A stretch of DNA of 17,529 nucleotides from an uncultured Oscillospiraceae bacterium. GTDB taxonomy: Bacteria; Bacillota; Clostridia; Oscillospirales; Acutalibacteraceae. Position 1 is the first letter of the stretch; the number at the start of each line of letters is the position of its first letter. The notes under the pieces are model-generated. The model made no database searches and was not told the origin of the DNA. It saw only the letters and a list, made by a program, of their open reading frames with translations. Positions 8,570 through 16,052 of this stretch are shown here, piece by piece. The stretch is from positions 1 through 17,529 of the forward strand of contig CABUAS010000033.1 of NCBI GenBank assembly GCA_902489595.1, given 5' to 3'. Position numbers and translations under genes: made by a program.

Positions 8570-9829
8570 TTGAAAAAAATTATAATCAACGGCGGCAAAA
8601 AACTCGGCGGAGAAATTGCCGTTCACGGAGCAAAAAATTCTGTTTTGCCTATATTGGCGTCAACGCTTCTTATTAAAGGTGAGTGTGAAATACATAATGT
8701 TCCGAATTTGGCAGATGTTGATGCATCTATAAAAATTCTGCGCTTTCTCGGTGCAAAAGTTAAAAAAGAAAATTCGACTGTAACGGTTGATGCGTCTGTA
8801 GTAACAGAAAATCATATTCCCGAGGAAATGATGAGGGAAATGCGTTCATCAATAATTTTTCTCGGTTCACTTCTTTCAAGAACCAAAGAAGCTTCACTTT
8901 GTTACCCGGGCGGCTGTGATATTGGTGTAAGACCTATCGACCTCCATATCAGTTCACTCAAAAAACTCGGTGCAGTCATAACCGAAAACGGCAACTGCAT
9001 TAGTTGTAATGCGTCTGATTTGCACGGTGCAAAGATTATTTTGACATTTCCGAGTGTCGGAGCTACCGAAAACATTATTATTTCATCGGTTCTTGCAAAA
9101 GGCAAAACAACAATTATTAACCCTGCACGTGAGCCTGAAATATCAGACCTTGCAGTTTTTTTGAATTCCTGCGGTGCCAAGATTTTCGGAGCAGGTGAGA
9201 GCACGATTGAAATTGAAGGCGTTGAAAGTCTGCATCCGTCAGAGCACAGAATTATACCTGACCGTATTGTTGCGTCAACATATATGAGCATTGCCGCAAT
9301 AAACTGTAAGGAGCTTATAATCAAAGACATTAAGGCAAATCATTTAAGCCCTGTTTTTCCCGTGTTTATGGATATGGGATGTAAGCTTTATGTTGACGGA
9401 AGTAATTTAAAAATGATTTCCCCAAACAGAATTAAGAGGGTTAAAAATATAAACACGATGCCGTATCCCGGTTTTCCTACCGACTGTCAGGCGATTGTTA
9501 TGGCGGCGCTTATAAAGGCAAAAGGCACAACAATCATTAAAGAAAGCATATTTGAAAGCCGATTTAAACATATTAGCGAACTTAACCGTTTTGGTGCAGA
9601 TATTACCGTTAATGACAGAATTGCTGTTATAAACGGAGTAAAAAATCTGTACGGTGCAAATGTTTACTGCACCGATTTAAGGGGCGGAGCGTCGCTTGTT
9701 GTTGCAGGGCTTTCGGCAGAGGGTATTACCGCTGTCGGCGATGTATATCATATTGACAGAGGATACGAAAAAATAGAAAGCAGTTTAAAACAAATTGGTG
9801 CTGAAATTGAACGCATTGATACAGATTAA
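8570..9829 (+). CDS. murA: UDP-N-acetylglucosamine 1-carboxyvinyltransferase MurA
   Basis: This enzyme catalyses the first committed step of peptidoglycan synthesis, moving enolpyruvate from PEP to UDP-GlcNAc in the cytoplasm. With the TTG start it has 419 residues, which matches the family. The substrate-binding K22-N23 pair lies in GAKNS. The catalytic, fosfomycin-target cysteine is C116 in PGGC, so natural fosfomycin resistance through a Cys-to-Asp change is not expected. FPTD at 302-305 holds the conserved aspartate, and the C-terminal DRGYEKIESSL stretch is typical. A GTG start at 8561 would add three residues but overlaps the ribosome binding site. Low-GC Gram-positive bacteria often carry two MurA copies, so this may be one of a pair. 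ftsQ follows after nine bases. Confidence 0.95.
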   Translation: MKKIIINGGKKLGGEIAVHGAKNSVLPILASTLLIKGECEIHNVPNLADVDASIKILRFLGAKVKKENSTVTVDASVVTENHIPEEMMREMRSSIIFLGSLLSRTKEASLCYPGGCDIGVRPIDLHISSLKKLGAVITENGNCISCNASDLHGAKIILTFPSVGATENIIISSVLAKGKTTIINPAREPEISDLAVFLNSCGAKIFGAGESTIEIEGVESLHPSEHRIIPDRIVASTYMSIAAINCKELIIKDIKANHLSPVFPVFMDMGCKLYVDGSNLKMISPNRIKRVKNINTMPYPGFPTDCQAIVMAALIKAKGTTIIKESIFESRFKHISELNRFGADITVNDRIAVINGVKNLYGANVYCTDLRGGASLVVAGLSAEGITAVGDVYHIDRGYEKIESSLKQIGAEIERIDTD

Positions 9830-9838
9830 AGAGTGCAT

Positions 9839-10729
9839 ATGAATAATAAAGATTATGAATTCGGTCTTGAACCTCCAAAGGTTTACAATGAACACGGTTC
9901 AGCCGAAAACGGAAGAAGAAAACAGCAAAAAAAGAATAAAAATGTTTCTACAAACGAAAAACGCAGGCGTCAGAATAAAAAAAGACGGTTAAAAAACAGT
10001 GTCAGAAAAGCGCTTGTAACAATCTGTCTTTTGATTACTCTTATTGCAGTGGGCACAGTTTTGTCGCTTACCGTGTTTTTCAAAATTGAAACTGTTAATA
10101 TATCGGGCAGCGGAATGTATTCAAGCGAAGAAATTACTGAAAACAGCAATATCAATATAGGCGATAATTTGTTCCTTGTGAATAAGGGAAAATGCGCTGA
10201 AAGTCTTGAGAAAAATCTACCCTACATATATGATGTGGATATTAAAAGAAAATTGCCGTCAACACTGATTATTAATGTTACCGAGGCGGCAGCCGCTTAT
10301 ATGATTAATAATGGAGATGAAACTTATACTCTGCTTGATGACAGATTTAAAGTGCTTGATAATGCTTATACGGCAGGTACAGAGGGCCTGACAGAAATTC
10401 GAAACACTGCATTTATAAGTAATGAAAACGGTTCGGTAATTGAATTTGAAAATGCAGAAAGTGCAGATGGACTCGGTCAGTTATCCGAAATTATAACAAA
10501 GTTAAATATAACAGAGATAACAGCAATTTCATCTGACGGCAAGAATAATAATTATATAGTATATGAAAACAGAATTATATTGAATCTTGGAAGTTTTGAT
10601 GATGTTGAAAATAAAATATACAGAGGAATTGCTGGCTGCGAAAAATTAAATGAATCAGACCCGAATGCAAGGGGAACAATGGATTTATCGACCGGCAAGC
10701 AGTTTTACTTTACACCGGAATCAAGCTAA
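9839..10729 (+). CDS. ftsQ: Cell division protein FtsQ/DivIB
   Basis: This is a bitopic divisome protein that joins the FtsL/DivIC complex at the septum and helps control FtsW and PBP activity. About 296 residues are predicted. A very basic cytoplasmic tail runs through about 57 (clusters such as GRRKQQKKNK and KRRRQNKKRR). One membrane segment lies at about 58-81. A POTRA domain follows at about 82-150 (FKIETVNISGSGMYSSEEI onwards, ending near IINVTE), then a less conserved extracellular beta domain. Identity rests mainly on this architecture and its place between murA and ftsZ, because sequence conservation in this family is low. The start could be ATG 9839 or GTG 9833, which differ by two codons; neither has a strong Shine-Dalgarno, and GAGTG at 9831-9835 is the only candidate. 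Confidence 0.88.
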   Translation: MNNKDYEFGLEPPKVYNEHGSAENGRRKQQKKNKNVSTNEKRRRQNKKRRLKNSVRKALVTICLLITLIAVGTVLSLTVFFKIETVNISGSGMYSSEEITENSNINIGDNLFLVNKGKCAESLEKNLPYIYDVDIKRKLPSTLIINVTEAAAAYMINNGDETYTLLDDRFKVLDNAYTAGTEGLTEIRNTAFISNENGSVIEFENAESADGLGQLSEIITKLNITEITAISSDGKNNNYIVYENRIILNLGSFDDVENKIYRGIAGCEKLNESDPNARGTMDLSTGKQFYFTPESS

Positions 10730-10867
10730 TTTTAATGTAAAGTATTTATCTTTACGAAATTTAAGTAAAAATCATTAAAAAATCACAATTTGTCGCAAAT
10801 GCACAATAAATAATATTTTGTTCATAAAAAATTTGAAAAAAATATTAAAATAAAAACAAAAAAAGTA

Positions 10868-10896
10868 TTGCAAAATGATTACAATACTGTTACAAT
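10868..10896 (+). promoter_or_regulatory. Sigma-A-like promoter of ftsZ
   Basis: TTGCAA at 10868-10873, a 17-base spacer and TACAAT at 10891-10896 fit a housekeeping promoter, with a start site expected near 10903. It lies in a 226-base, strongly AT-rich gap between ftsQ and ftsZ. The only other structure seen there is a weak 6-base hairpin (GTAAAG/CTTTAC, 10737-10755) with no T run, so no clear terminator separates ftsQ from ftsZ. The ftsZ ribosome binding site AAGGAG is at 10941-10946. Confidence 0.65.
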
Positions 10897-10955
10897 ATGA
10901 TTGTGCTACCGAAATAAGTAGTTGAATTTTAAAATACATAAAGGAGAATTAACAA

Positions 10956-12056
10956 ATGGGAAGATATGAAATTGATACAGACGACACAAAAGTAGTTTCA
11001 ATTAAAGTTGTTGGCGTAGGCGGAGGCGGCGGAAATGCCGTTAACCGTATGGTTCATTGTAATATTCAGGATGTTGAGTTTGTTGCTGTTAACAGTGATA
11101 AGCCTGCTCTTGCCAAATCTACAGCATCACATAAAATTCTTATCGGCGAAAAGGCTACAAAAGGCCGTGGTGCAGGTGCAAAGCCTGAAGTTGGCACAAA
11201 GGCAGCAGAAGAAAGCCGTGAAGCATTAACAGACGTACTTACAGGCGCAGAAATGGTATTTATTACCGCAGGTATGGGCGGCGGAACAGGCACAGGTGCT
11301 GCTCCGGTAGTTGCTAAGATTGCTAAAGATCTCGGCATACTTACAGTAGGCGTTGTTACAACTCCGTTTGCTTTTGAAGGTAAACGCCGTATGGATCAGG
11401 CACAGGCAGGTATTAACGAACTCGCTCAGTATGTTGATTCTCTTATGGTTATTCCTAATGAAAACCTCAAGTTTGTTACAGAAGAAAGAATTACTCTTCT
11501 CAATGCATTTGAAATCGCAAATGATGTTCTTCGTCAGGGCGTTCAGTCTATTTCAGACCTTGTTAATGCAACAGGTCTTGTAAACTCTGACTTTGCCGAT
11601 GTAACCGAAATTATGAAGGACGCAGGTTATGCTCATATGGGTGTAGGCCGTGCAAAGGGCAAGGATAAGGCAGAAATCGCTGCTAAACAGGCAATTTCAA
11701 GTCCTCTTCTTAATACTTCAATCGACGGCGCACGCGGTGTTCTTCTTAACATCACTGCTTCAACAGACATCGGTCTTGAAGAAATTGATGCTGCATCAAC
11801 AATCGTTACTAATGCAGTTCATCCTGACTGCGAAATCATCTGGGGTGCAAACTTTGATGAAAATCTTGAAGATGAAATGATTATTACCGTTATCGCAACT
11901 CGTTTCGGCGATAAAGGCCCGGGTGCTCCGATTAAATCAACAACAGCAAATGTAGAGGTTGCTCCTCCTGCTGAGGCTGCTCCTGCAGCAACAAGCAGTT
12001 TCTCATCTAATGATGATGATACATTTGATCAGATTGTAAGTTTCTTTAAGAAATAA
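10956..12056 (+). CDS. ftsZ: Cell division GTPase FtsZ
   Basis: This tubulin-like GTPase polymerises into the Z ring at midcell. It has 366 residues. The N-terminal glycine-rich loop GVGGGGGNAVNRM lies at 20-32, the tubulin signature GGGTGTG at 108-114, and the T7 synergy loop at about 207-216 (GLVNSDFADV, with the catalytic aspartates at 212 and 215). The globular part ends near 318. A short linker rich in Ala and Pro follows, then an acidic patch and the tail DDTFDQIVSFFKK. This tail lacks the usual IPxFLR core that binds FtsA and other tethers, and no ftsA gene lies next to it. A strong AAGGAG precedes the ATG by nine bases. The gene has its own promoter and terminator, so it can be expressed apart from the mur genes. 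Confidence 0.97.
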   Translation: MGRYEIDTDDTKVVSIKVVGVGGGGGNAVNRMVHCNIQDVEFVAVNSDKPALAKSTASHKILIGEKATKGRGAGAKPEVGTKAAEESREALTDVLTGAEMVFITAGMGGGTGTGAAPVVAKIAKDLGILTVGVVTTPFAFEGKRRMDQAQAGINELAQYVDSLMVIPNENLKFVTEERITLLNAFEIANDVLRQGVQSISDLVNATGLVNSDFADVTEIMKDAGYAHMGVGRAKGKDKAEIAAKQAISSPLLNTSIDGARGVLLNITASTDIGLEEIDAASTIVTNAVHPDCEIIWGANFDENLEDEMIITVIATRFGDKGPGAPIKSTTANVEVAPPAEAAPAATSSFSSNDDDTFDQIVSFFKK

Positions 12057-12090
12057 TTTGATTATTAATTTTGCGAAACAATATAAAATT

Positions 12091-12119
12091 TGCCGCGCTG
12101 TTATGGTGCGGCATCTTTT
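12091..12119 (+). terminator. Probable intrinsic terminator of ftsZ
   Basis: TGCCGC at 12091-12096 pairs with GCGGCA at 12108-12113, and two more inner pairs (one G-U) give an eight-pair stem with a seven-base loop. It is followed by TCTTTT. It lies 35 bases after the ftsZ stop. The T run is broken by a C, so efficiency may be moderate; a second terminator follows at 12327. Confidence 0.65.
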
Positions 12120-12168
12120 ATGTATATATAAATTTGTTGAGCTTTTTGTCAATATGTATATTTTTTGG

Positions 12169-12280
12169 TAAATTGCGGAAAATTTTGCTGATTAAAGTTA
12201 AATGCCTTTACATTTAATAGTATTGATTTGCAGTTAAATTAAAAGTTTTCAACATTTTCAACATAGTTTTCCGCAATTTA
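12169..12280. repeat. 112-base segment bounded by a perfect 14-base inverted repeat
   Basis: TAAATTGCGGAAAA at 12169-12182 is the exact reverse complement of 12267-12280. Inside lies a second small hairpin, TTAAATG at 12198-12204 with CATTTAA at 12211-12217, and a tandem TTTCAACAT. The segment lies in the spacer between the ftsZ terminator and the shared bidirectional terminator. No credible coding frame was seen. It could be a small palindromic element, an untranslated RNA or part of the ftsZ 3' region. Confidence 0.6.
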
Positions 12281-12326
12281 TTCAACAGTTTATTTTTGTA
12301 AAGATTAAGTCCTTTACAAATAATAT

Positions 12327-12358
12327 AAACGGCTATACGTTTTTTGTATAGCCGTTTT
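12327..12358. terminator. Strong bidirectional terminator between ftsZ and the mannosidase gene
   Basis: AAACGGCTATAC at 12327-12338 pairs perfectly with GTATAGCCGTTT at 12346-12357 around a seven-base loop (GTTTTTT). The stem is flanked by A on the left and T on the right, so transcripts from both sides end in a U-rich tract. It lies 32 bases beyond the mannosidase stop codon at 12390 on the - strand and also backs up the ftsZ terminator. Confidence 0.85.
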
Positions 12359-12389
12359 GTTGTATATATGCAGATTTTTGGTTGATTTA

Positions 12390-15300
12390 TTACCAATCCG
12401 ATTTTGTGTAAGAGCGGATAATGTTTGTAATAATGTTATCTCTCTTAAAGCCTTTGCCTTTGCCGCCGTTTTTCTGATCCTGAATTTTTCCTGCCCTTAT
12501 TGTAATAAAATCTGCTTTGTCTATAATTTTGTCAATCGGCGGAATTTTGCCGAAATCGTAATCACTGTTGTCGATTTCATCAATAAGTTTTGTTGCCGGC
12601 GTTGTGTTTGAAAATTTCTTAACAGCAGTCATTGCAAGAATTATAACTCTGTTATCCTCGGGCAGAGTAAGCGTTTTGCCGTTTCTTATATCAATTTCAT
12701 AAATATAAAATCTTGCTTTACCGTTCGGAATATCGCCCTCGGGGTGGTGGGTATGCGTAAATTCAAATCCTACCGACGCATTTTTTGTGAGTGCAGTCTG
12801 ACTCATACCTGCCATATCCCACCTTGCAATCGGCTCTTTTATTGAGTGAATGGTGAGCGGTTTTTCTTTGCCGTCAACATAAAAGATAACATCTCTGTCG
12901 CCAAGTGTTGAACCGGCAAGCATATACAGTTTTGTCATTCCTTTCGGCAGTTCGATTGTTTGTTCTCTTGCCGCCATAACATCCATTGGCTTTGATGTGT
13001 CTGTCGTTCTGAATGTTATTCCGCTTACAGTAATTGAACTCGGGTATAATTCAGACGGAAGTGAAAATCCGCTGCCCTGTAGAATTACATTTCGCTTGTC
13101 TGCGTTGCTTGTAAATCCTTTTGTGTTGCATACAATATCAAGTTTTTTGAAACTTTCTCTGCCTTTTTTATCAGCCTTCTTCAGCCTGATTTTAAAGGTT
13201 TTAACGCCGTAAGGCTTGATGTCAAAAATGAGCGATTTGCCTTTTGTTTTTGCTTTTGATTTGAATTCTTCATTTGCAAAAACCTCTTCAGCATTTTCAA
13301 TCATTTCATAAAATTCTACCAAAACTTTGTTTTGCTGAGCGCCGACTGCTTCGTTTACTCGAATGATAATGCTGTCATCATCTTCGGCCTGTTTGACTGC
13401 TCTGATAATAACATTTTCATTATTGATTGATGCAAATGAAAAATCACTGCCGAGCGAGCCGCTTCTTCTTGCGCTTGTCTGAAAAGCGATAAGCGGTTTT
13501 TGAAACAGTTCGTTTTCTTTTTGAGTTCCGTTTTCAAATTCACCTTTGTGGCTGAAAATACCGAATGAGAAAATGTTTGTGCCGAGATCCTGCAAATCCT
13601 GCCTTGTTTCTTTTGTAAATGCACCTGACGGTGTGTGAATACAGGTAAGCCTTAAAGTATTGCCGTGCGGCTTGTCCCACCCGTATTTGCAGTCTGAAAA
13701 TACAGATACGCCGAATTCTTTGTTCCCCGCCGTAATATCTGCCCATTTCTGTGCAGGCACTTCGTAAAGATTTTCAGTGTTTGTATCTCTTTTTATTACG
13801 CCCAAACCTAAATCATAGGCTGCAGTTTTGCTGTAGCAGGAGAATGGGAATACTGCTTTGAGCATACTGCGCCTTGATCTCCAGTCAACCTCGTTGTAAA
13901 CGCTGATGAAGTTGCTTTCACTGCTGAGTGACACAATTTGTGAAATTGTCGTGTGATTTGCGCTTCTTGTAACTTTTACGGCAATTCGTGCCGGGCCTTT
14001 TTCAACAATTTCAAATTCGGGCGTGTTTGCATAAAATTCAGGCTCTTTGTCAATATCCTCTTTTCTGATTTCCCAACTTGGATAGGAAAGAGCACCAACG
14101 TCACCCAGAACTGCCATTTTTATCGGGGCATCAAGAATCTGCCTGCCGAGTTCTTTGTCGATAATTGAGCCTATGTCACCGTTTTTGTTGAATACAAGTC
14201 TGTATTTTCTGTTTTCAAGAATATGCTCCGAAACAGCCAAATCCGTTTTGATTTCACAGCGTTTGTCAGACGCTTTTACATCGTAAACTCTGTAGCCGAG
14301 CGGTTTTACATCGGCAAGAAAAATAATGTCAAATTCTTTGCCTTTTTTTGAAATAATCTGGCTCGGCACTTCATTGCCGTTGCTGTCAAAAACCTTGACA
14401 AATGTTGCGTTGTGGTTGATTTTTATGTGTGCCGAAACTGCCGATTTGTTATGATAACTGCTCGGATTATTTACTATAACTGCACATTCCGTAACAAATT
14501 CCGTGTCAAGCTCGTTTACGATTGCACCTACTGCACCGACATATTCGCTCTGAAACCCACTCAGCGAAACATTGTAATCATCACAGGCCTCGTTGTAGTC
14601 TTCCATCCACGACGTGCCTGTAATATCATCGTGAAACTGGTGTTTTATAACACGTTTCCACGCTTTATTAATATTTTCTTTCGGGTACTTGTAAACGCCG
14701 ATTGAATCAGCAAGCACGCAAGCCTTTTCCGTAATATCTGCAAGGTTTTCGTTTTTTGCATTAAGCCTTTTGCTGATTGTTCTTGATGTGTATGCGCCTG
14801 CACCGTGTGATGTCATAACAAGTTCATTGTTCCATATTTTTAAATTCGCAAGCGTGTTTTTGTCAAGTTTTTCAAGGTCGCTGAAAATTTCATCAGATGA
14901 GGCGGAAATAATTTCAAAATCGCTCTCGCTGTTTTTATCAACGCTGTCATTAACTGCTTTAACACTTTCTTCTGTCGGTGAGCCGCCCTTGTCGCCTGTG
15001 CCGTAAAGGTGGGTAGTCTGCGGAATACCGCTTTCAAATGCGTTTTTTGTAACCTTGTCAATAATGCCTACGTTGCCTCGAAGGTCATCGTCAAATTTTG
15101 ATTGATACGATCTTGCGTCAAGGTTTGCAAAAACCTTTGAGCCGTCAACGCCCTGCCATAAACCAAGGTCAAACGGTACGCCATAAGCCGAGCCCCAGCT
15201 GAGCTTCTGGGTGGTAAAGCCGTTCAAGCCTGAGTGGTGCATAATTGACGGCAGTGCATAGCCGAAGCCAAAGCAGTCGGGCAGAAAAATGTCTGTTGTT

Positions 15301-15653
15301 GTTCTGCCGAATTTTTCTTTGAAATATCTGCTGCCGAGAAGAATGTTTCTGAAAAGCGCCTCGGGCGAAGGAATGTTAACGTCGCCGTTTTCATAACCTG
15401 AGCCTGAAAGGCACCATCTGCCCTCGTCAACCAGTTTTTTTATTTTTTCAAACTGCTCGGGGTAATATTCCTCAATCAGTTCATAGCGGAATGCGCCCTC
15501 AAAATTAAAACGATAATTCGGATATTTTTTTATTAAATTGAAATTTTTATTTATTGTATCGGGAATAAAATCTTTAATCGTTTCTGCTAAATTCCAGCGC
15601 CATACTGTGTCAAGATGGGCGGTGGCAACAAGATAAGCCTTTTTCTTTTTCAT
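12390..15653 (-). CDS. Glycoside hydrolase family 38 alpha-mannosidase
   Basis: This is a probable cytoplasmic, metal-dependent retaining alpha-mannosidase acting on imported mannosides such as N-glycan or mannan fragments. It has 1087 residues and no signal peptide: the catalytic barrel begins at once with the metal-site motif A12-H13-L-D15. The nucleophile and metal ligand is D126 in FLPDCFGFG. SHGAGAYTS begins at 282, and HQFHDDITGTS at 338-348 carries the late metal histidine (H341). Helical and beta-sandwich domains follow from about 300 to 830. The end (about 860-1010: THTHHPEG at 966-973, TLTLPEDN at 994-1001) resembles the C-terminal module of large bacterial GH38 proteins. Exact substrate and linkage are not predictable, and a mannosylglycerate hydrolase role cannot be excluded. 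It lies 18 bases after a small gene, probably in one operon. A weak AAAGG lies eight bases before the ATG. Confidence 0.92.
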   Translation of the reverse strand: MKKKKAYLVATAHLDTVWRWNLAETIKDFIPDTINKNFNLIKKYPNYRFNFEGAFRYELIEEYYPEQFEKIKKLVDEGRWCLSGSGYENGDVNIPSPEALFRNILLGSRYFKEKFGRTTTDIFLPDCFGFGYALPSIMHHSGLNGFTTQKLSWGSAYGVPFDLGLWQGVDGSKVFANLDARSYQSKFDDDLRGNVGIIDKVTKNAFESGIPQTTHLYGTGDKGGSPTEESVKAVNDSVDKNSESDFEIISASSDEIFSDLEKLDKNTLANLKIWNNELVMTSHGAGAYTSRTISKRLNAKNENLADITEKACVLADSIGVYKYPKENINKAWKRVIKHQFHDDITGTSWMEDYNEACDDYNVSLSGFQSEYVGAVGAIVNELDTEFVTECAVIVNNPSSYHNKSAVSAHIKINHNATFVKVFDSNGNEVPSQIISKKGKEFDIIFLADVKPLGYRVYDVKASDKRCEIKTDLAVSEHILENRKYRLVFNKNGDIGSIIDKELGRQILDAPIKMAVLGDVGALSYPSWEIRKEDIDKEPEFYANTPEFEIVEKGPARIAVKVTRSANHTTISQIVSLSSESNFISVYNEVDWRSRRSMLKAVFPFSCYSKTAAYDLGLGVIKRDTNTENLYEVPAQKWADITAGNKEFGVSVFSDCKYGWDKPHGNTLRLTCIHTPSGAFTKETRQDLQDLGTNIFSFGIFSHKGEFENGTQKENELFQKPLIAFQTSARRSGSLGSDFSFASINNENVIIRAVKQAEDDDSIIIRVNEAVGAQQNKVLVEFYEMIENAEEVFANEEFKSKAKTKGKSLIFDIKPYGVKTFKIRLKKADKKGRESFKKLDIVCNTKGFTSNADKRNVILQGSGFSLPSELYPSSITVSGITFRTTDTSKPMDVMAAREQTIELPKGMTKLYMLAGSTLGDRDVIFYVDGKEKPLTIHSIKEPIARWDMAGMSQTALTKNASVGFEFTHTHHPEGDIPNGKARFYIYEIDIRNGKTLTLPEDNRVIILAMTAVKKFSNTTPATKLIDEIDNSDYDFGKIPPIDKIIDKADFITIRAGKIQDQKNGGKGKGFKRDNIITNIIRSYTKSDW

Positions 15654-15671
15654 AATTTTAGCCTTTGTTTT

Positions 15672-15902
15672 TTATTTTTCAATAATTTCGTATGTAAATT
15701 CGTATTTTTCCTGCAAAGCCTTTACTTTGTCTTCATTATCTTCAATAAATGTTTCCGTGTAAATGGACTTTCCGTCAACAGAATAATCTTTAACGATTTT
15801 GTTAAGTTCGTCCCAGGCTTCGTCAGCTTTGTCATAGCCGTCTTCAAATTTGATTAAAAATTCTCTGTGTTTTGGTAATCTTACTTTCATACTAATTTCC
15901 AT
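15672..15902 (-). CDS. Small acidic protein of unknown function, first gene of the mannosidase operon
   Basis: I do not recognise this family. It encodes 76 residues, or 72 if the in-frame ATG at 15890 is used. It starts with a basic stretch (MKVRLPKHREF) and continues with charged, probably helical sequence (DGYDKADEAWDELNKIVKDY), with no membrane segment or cysteine. Coding is supported by its place 18 bases before the GH38 start, on the same strand behind a strong promoter, and by balanced protein-like composition. The start is uncertain. AAAGG lies only two bases before the ATG at 15902 and 14 bases before the ATG at 15890, and a small hairpin (15902-15916) overlaps the first ATG, which may limit its translation. 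A modulator or partner of the mannosidase is possible but is only inference. Confidence 0.6.
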   Translation of the reverse strand: MEISMKVRLPKHREFLIKFEDGYDKADEAWDELNKIVKDYSVDGKSIYTETFIEDNEDKVKALQEKYEFTYEIIEK

Positions 15903-15993
15903 AGCCTTTCTGGCTACAAATAGTTCATTAAAAATTATTAATACGCTTTGTTGTAGCCGGGCAAGGCGTATAATGGAAATTCAGCCGTCTCAA

Positions 15994-16025
15994 AATTATG
16001 CCGTCGGCAAATTCTGAGGGCAATA
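15994..16025. repeat. Copy 1 of an intergenic 31-32-base repeat
   Basis: This copy begins AATTATGCCGTC (15994-16005) and ends GGGCAATA (16018-16025). The same two blocks occur in the same order and orientation at 16175-16205, about 180 bases away. It lies inside the mannosidase operon leader and overlaps the long hairpin there. Confidence 0.55.
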
Positions 16026-16049
16026 AAATCTAATAGTGTGATTTTTCAC
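15996..16049 (-). CDS. Candidate 17-codon leader peptide
   Basis: On the - strand AGGAG (16062-16058) is followed by an eight-base spacer and GTG, then 17 sense codons and TAA. The predicted peptide is MKNHTIRFYCPQNLPTA. It lies shortly after the expected transcription start of the mannosidase operon and its coding sequence spans two leader hairpins, the arrangement seen in translation-coupled attenuators. The ideal ribosome binding site is the main support. No run of one regulatory amino acid is present. The adjoining frame one base further on is also open for 35 codons (16045-15938) but has no start, so this may be a repeat-derived or decayed frame rather than a real gene. Confidence 0.3.
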   Translation of the reverse strand: MKNHTIRFYCPQNLPTA

Positions 16050-16052
16050 ACT
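16035..16052. promoter_or_regulatory. AGTGTGA-TTTT-TCACACT palindrome in the leader
   Basis: This is a perfect seven-base inverted repeat around four T residues, 28-45 bases downstream of the -10 box at 16080-16085. It could be an operator bound by a dimeric repressor or an RNA hairpin. It overlaps the GTG start of the 17-codon frame, whose ribosome binding site lies just outside the stem. It is not followed by a T run on either strand, so it is not a normal terminator. Confidence 0.4.

Noticed and set aside
10737..10755. A hairpin after ftsQ (GTAAAG/CTTTAC) as a terminator
   Set aside because: The stem has only six AT-rich pairs and no T run follows, so termination here is not supported.
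12239..12294. Repeated TTTCAACA-like motifs as DnaA boxes or an origin
   Set aside because: None matches the TTATCCACA consensus closely, and no dnaA, dnaN or other origin-linked gene is nearby.
12214..12396. A 60-codon open frame on the - strand in the ftsZ-mannosidase spacer
   Set aside because: It runs through the bidirectional terminator and the inverted repeat, overlaps the mannosidase end, and has AT-driven, lysine/isoleucine/leucine-rich composition typical of non-coding AT-rich DNA.
15615..15857. An 80-codon + strand frame opposite the small acidic gene
   Set aside because: Its Phe/Val/Asn-rich product is the mirror of the lysine/glutamate-rich small protein on the - strand; the - strand reading has operon context and a promoter.
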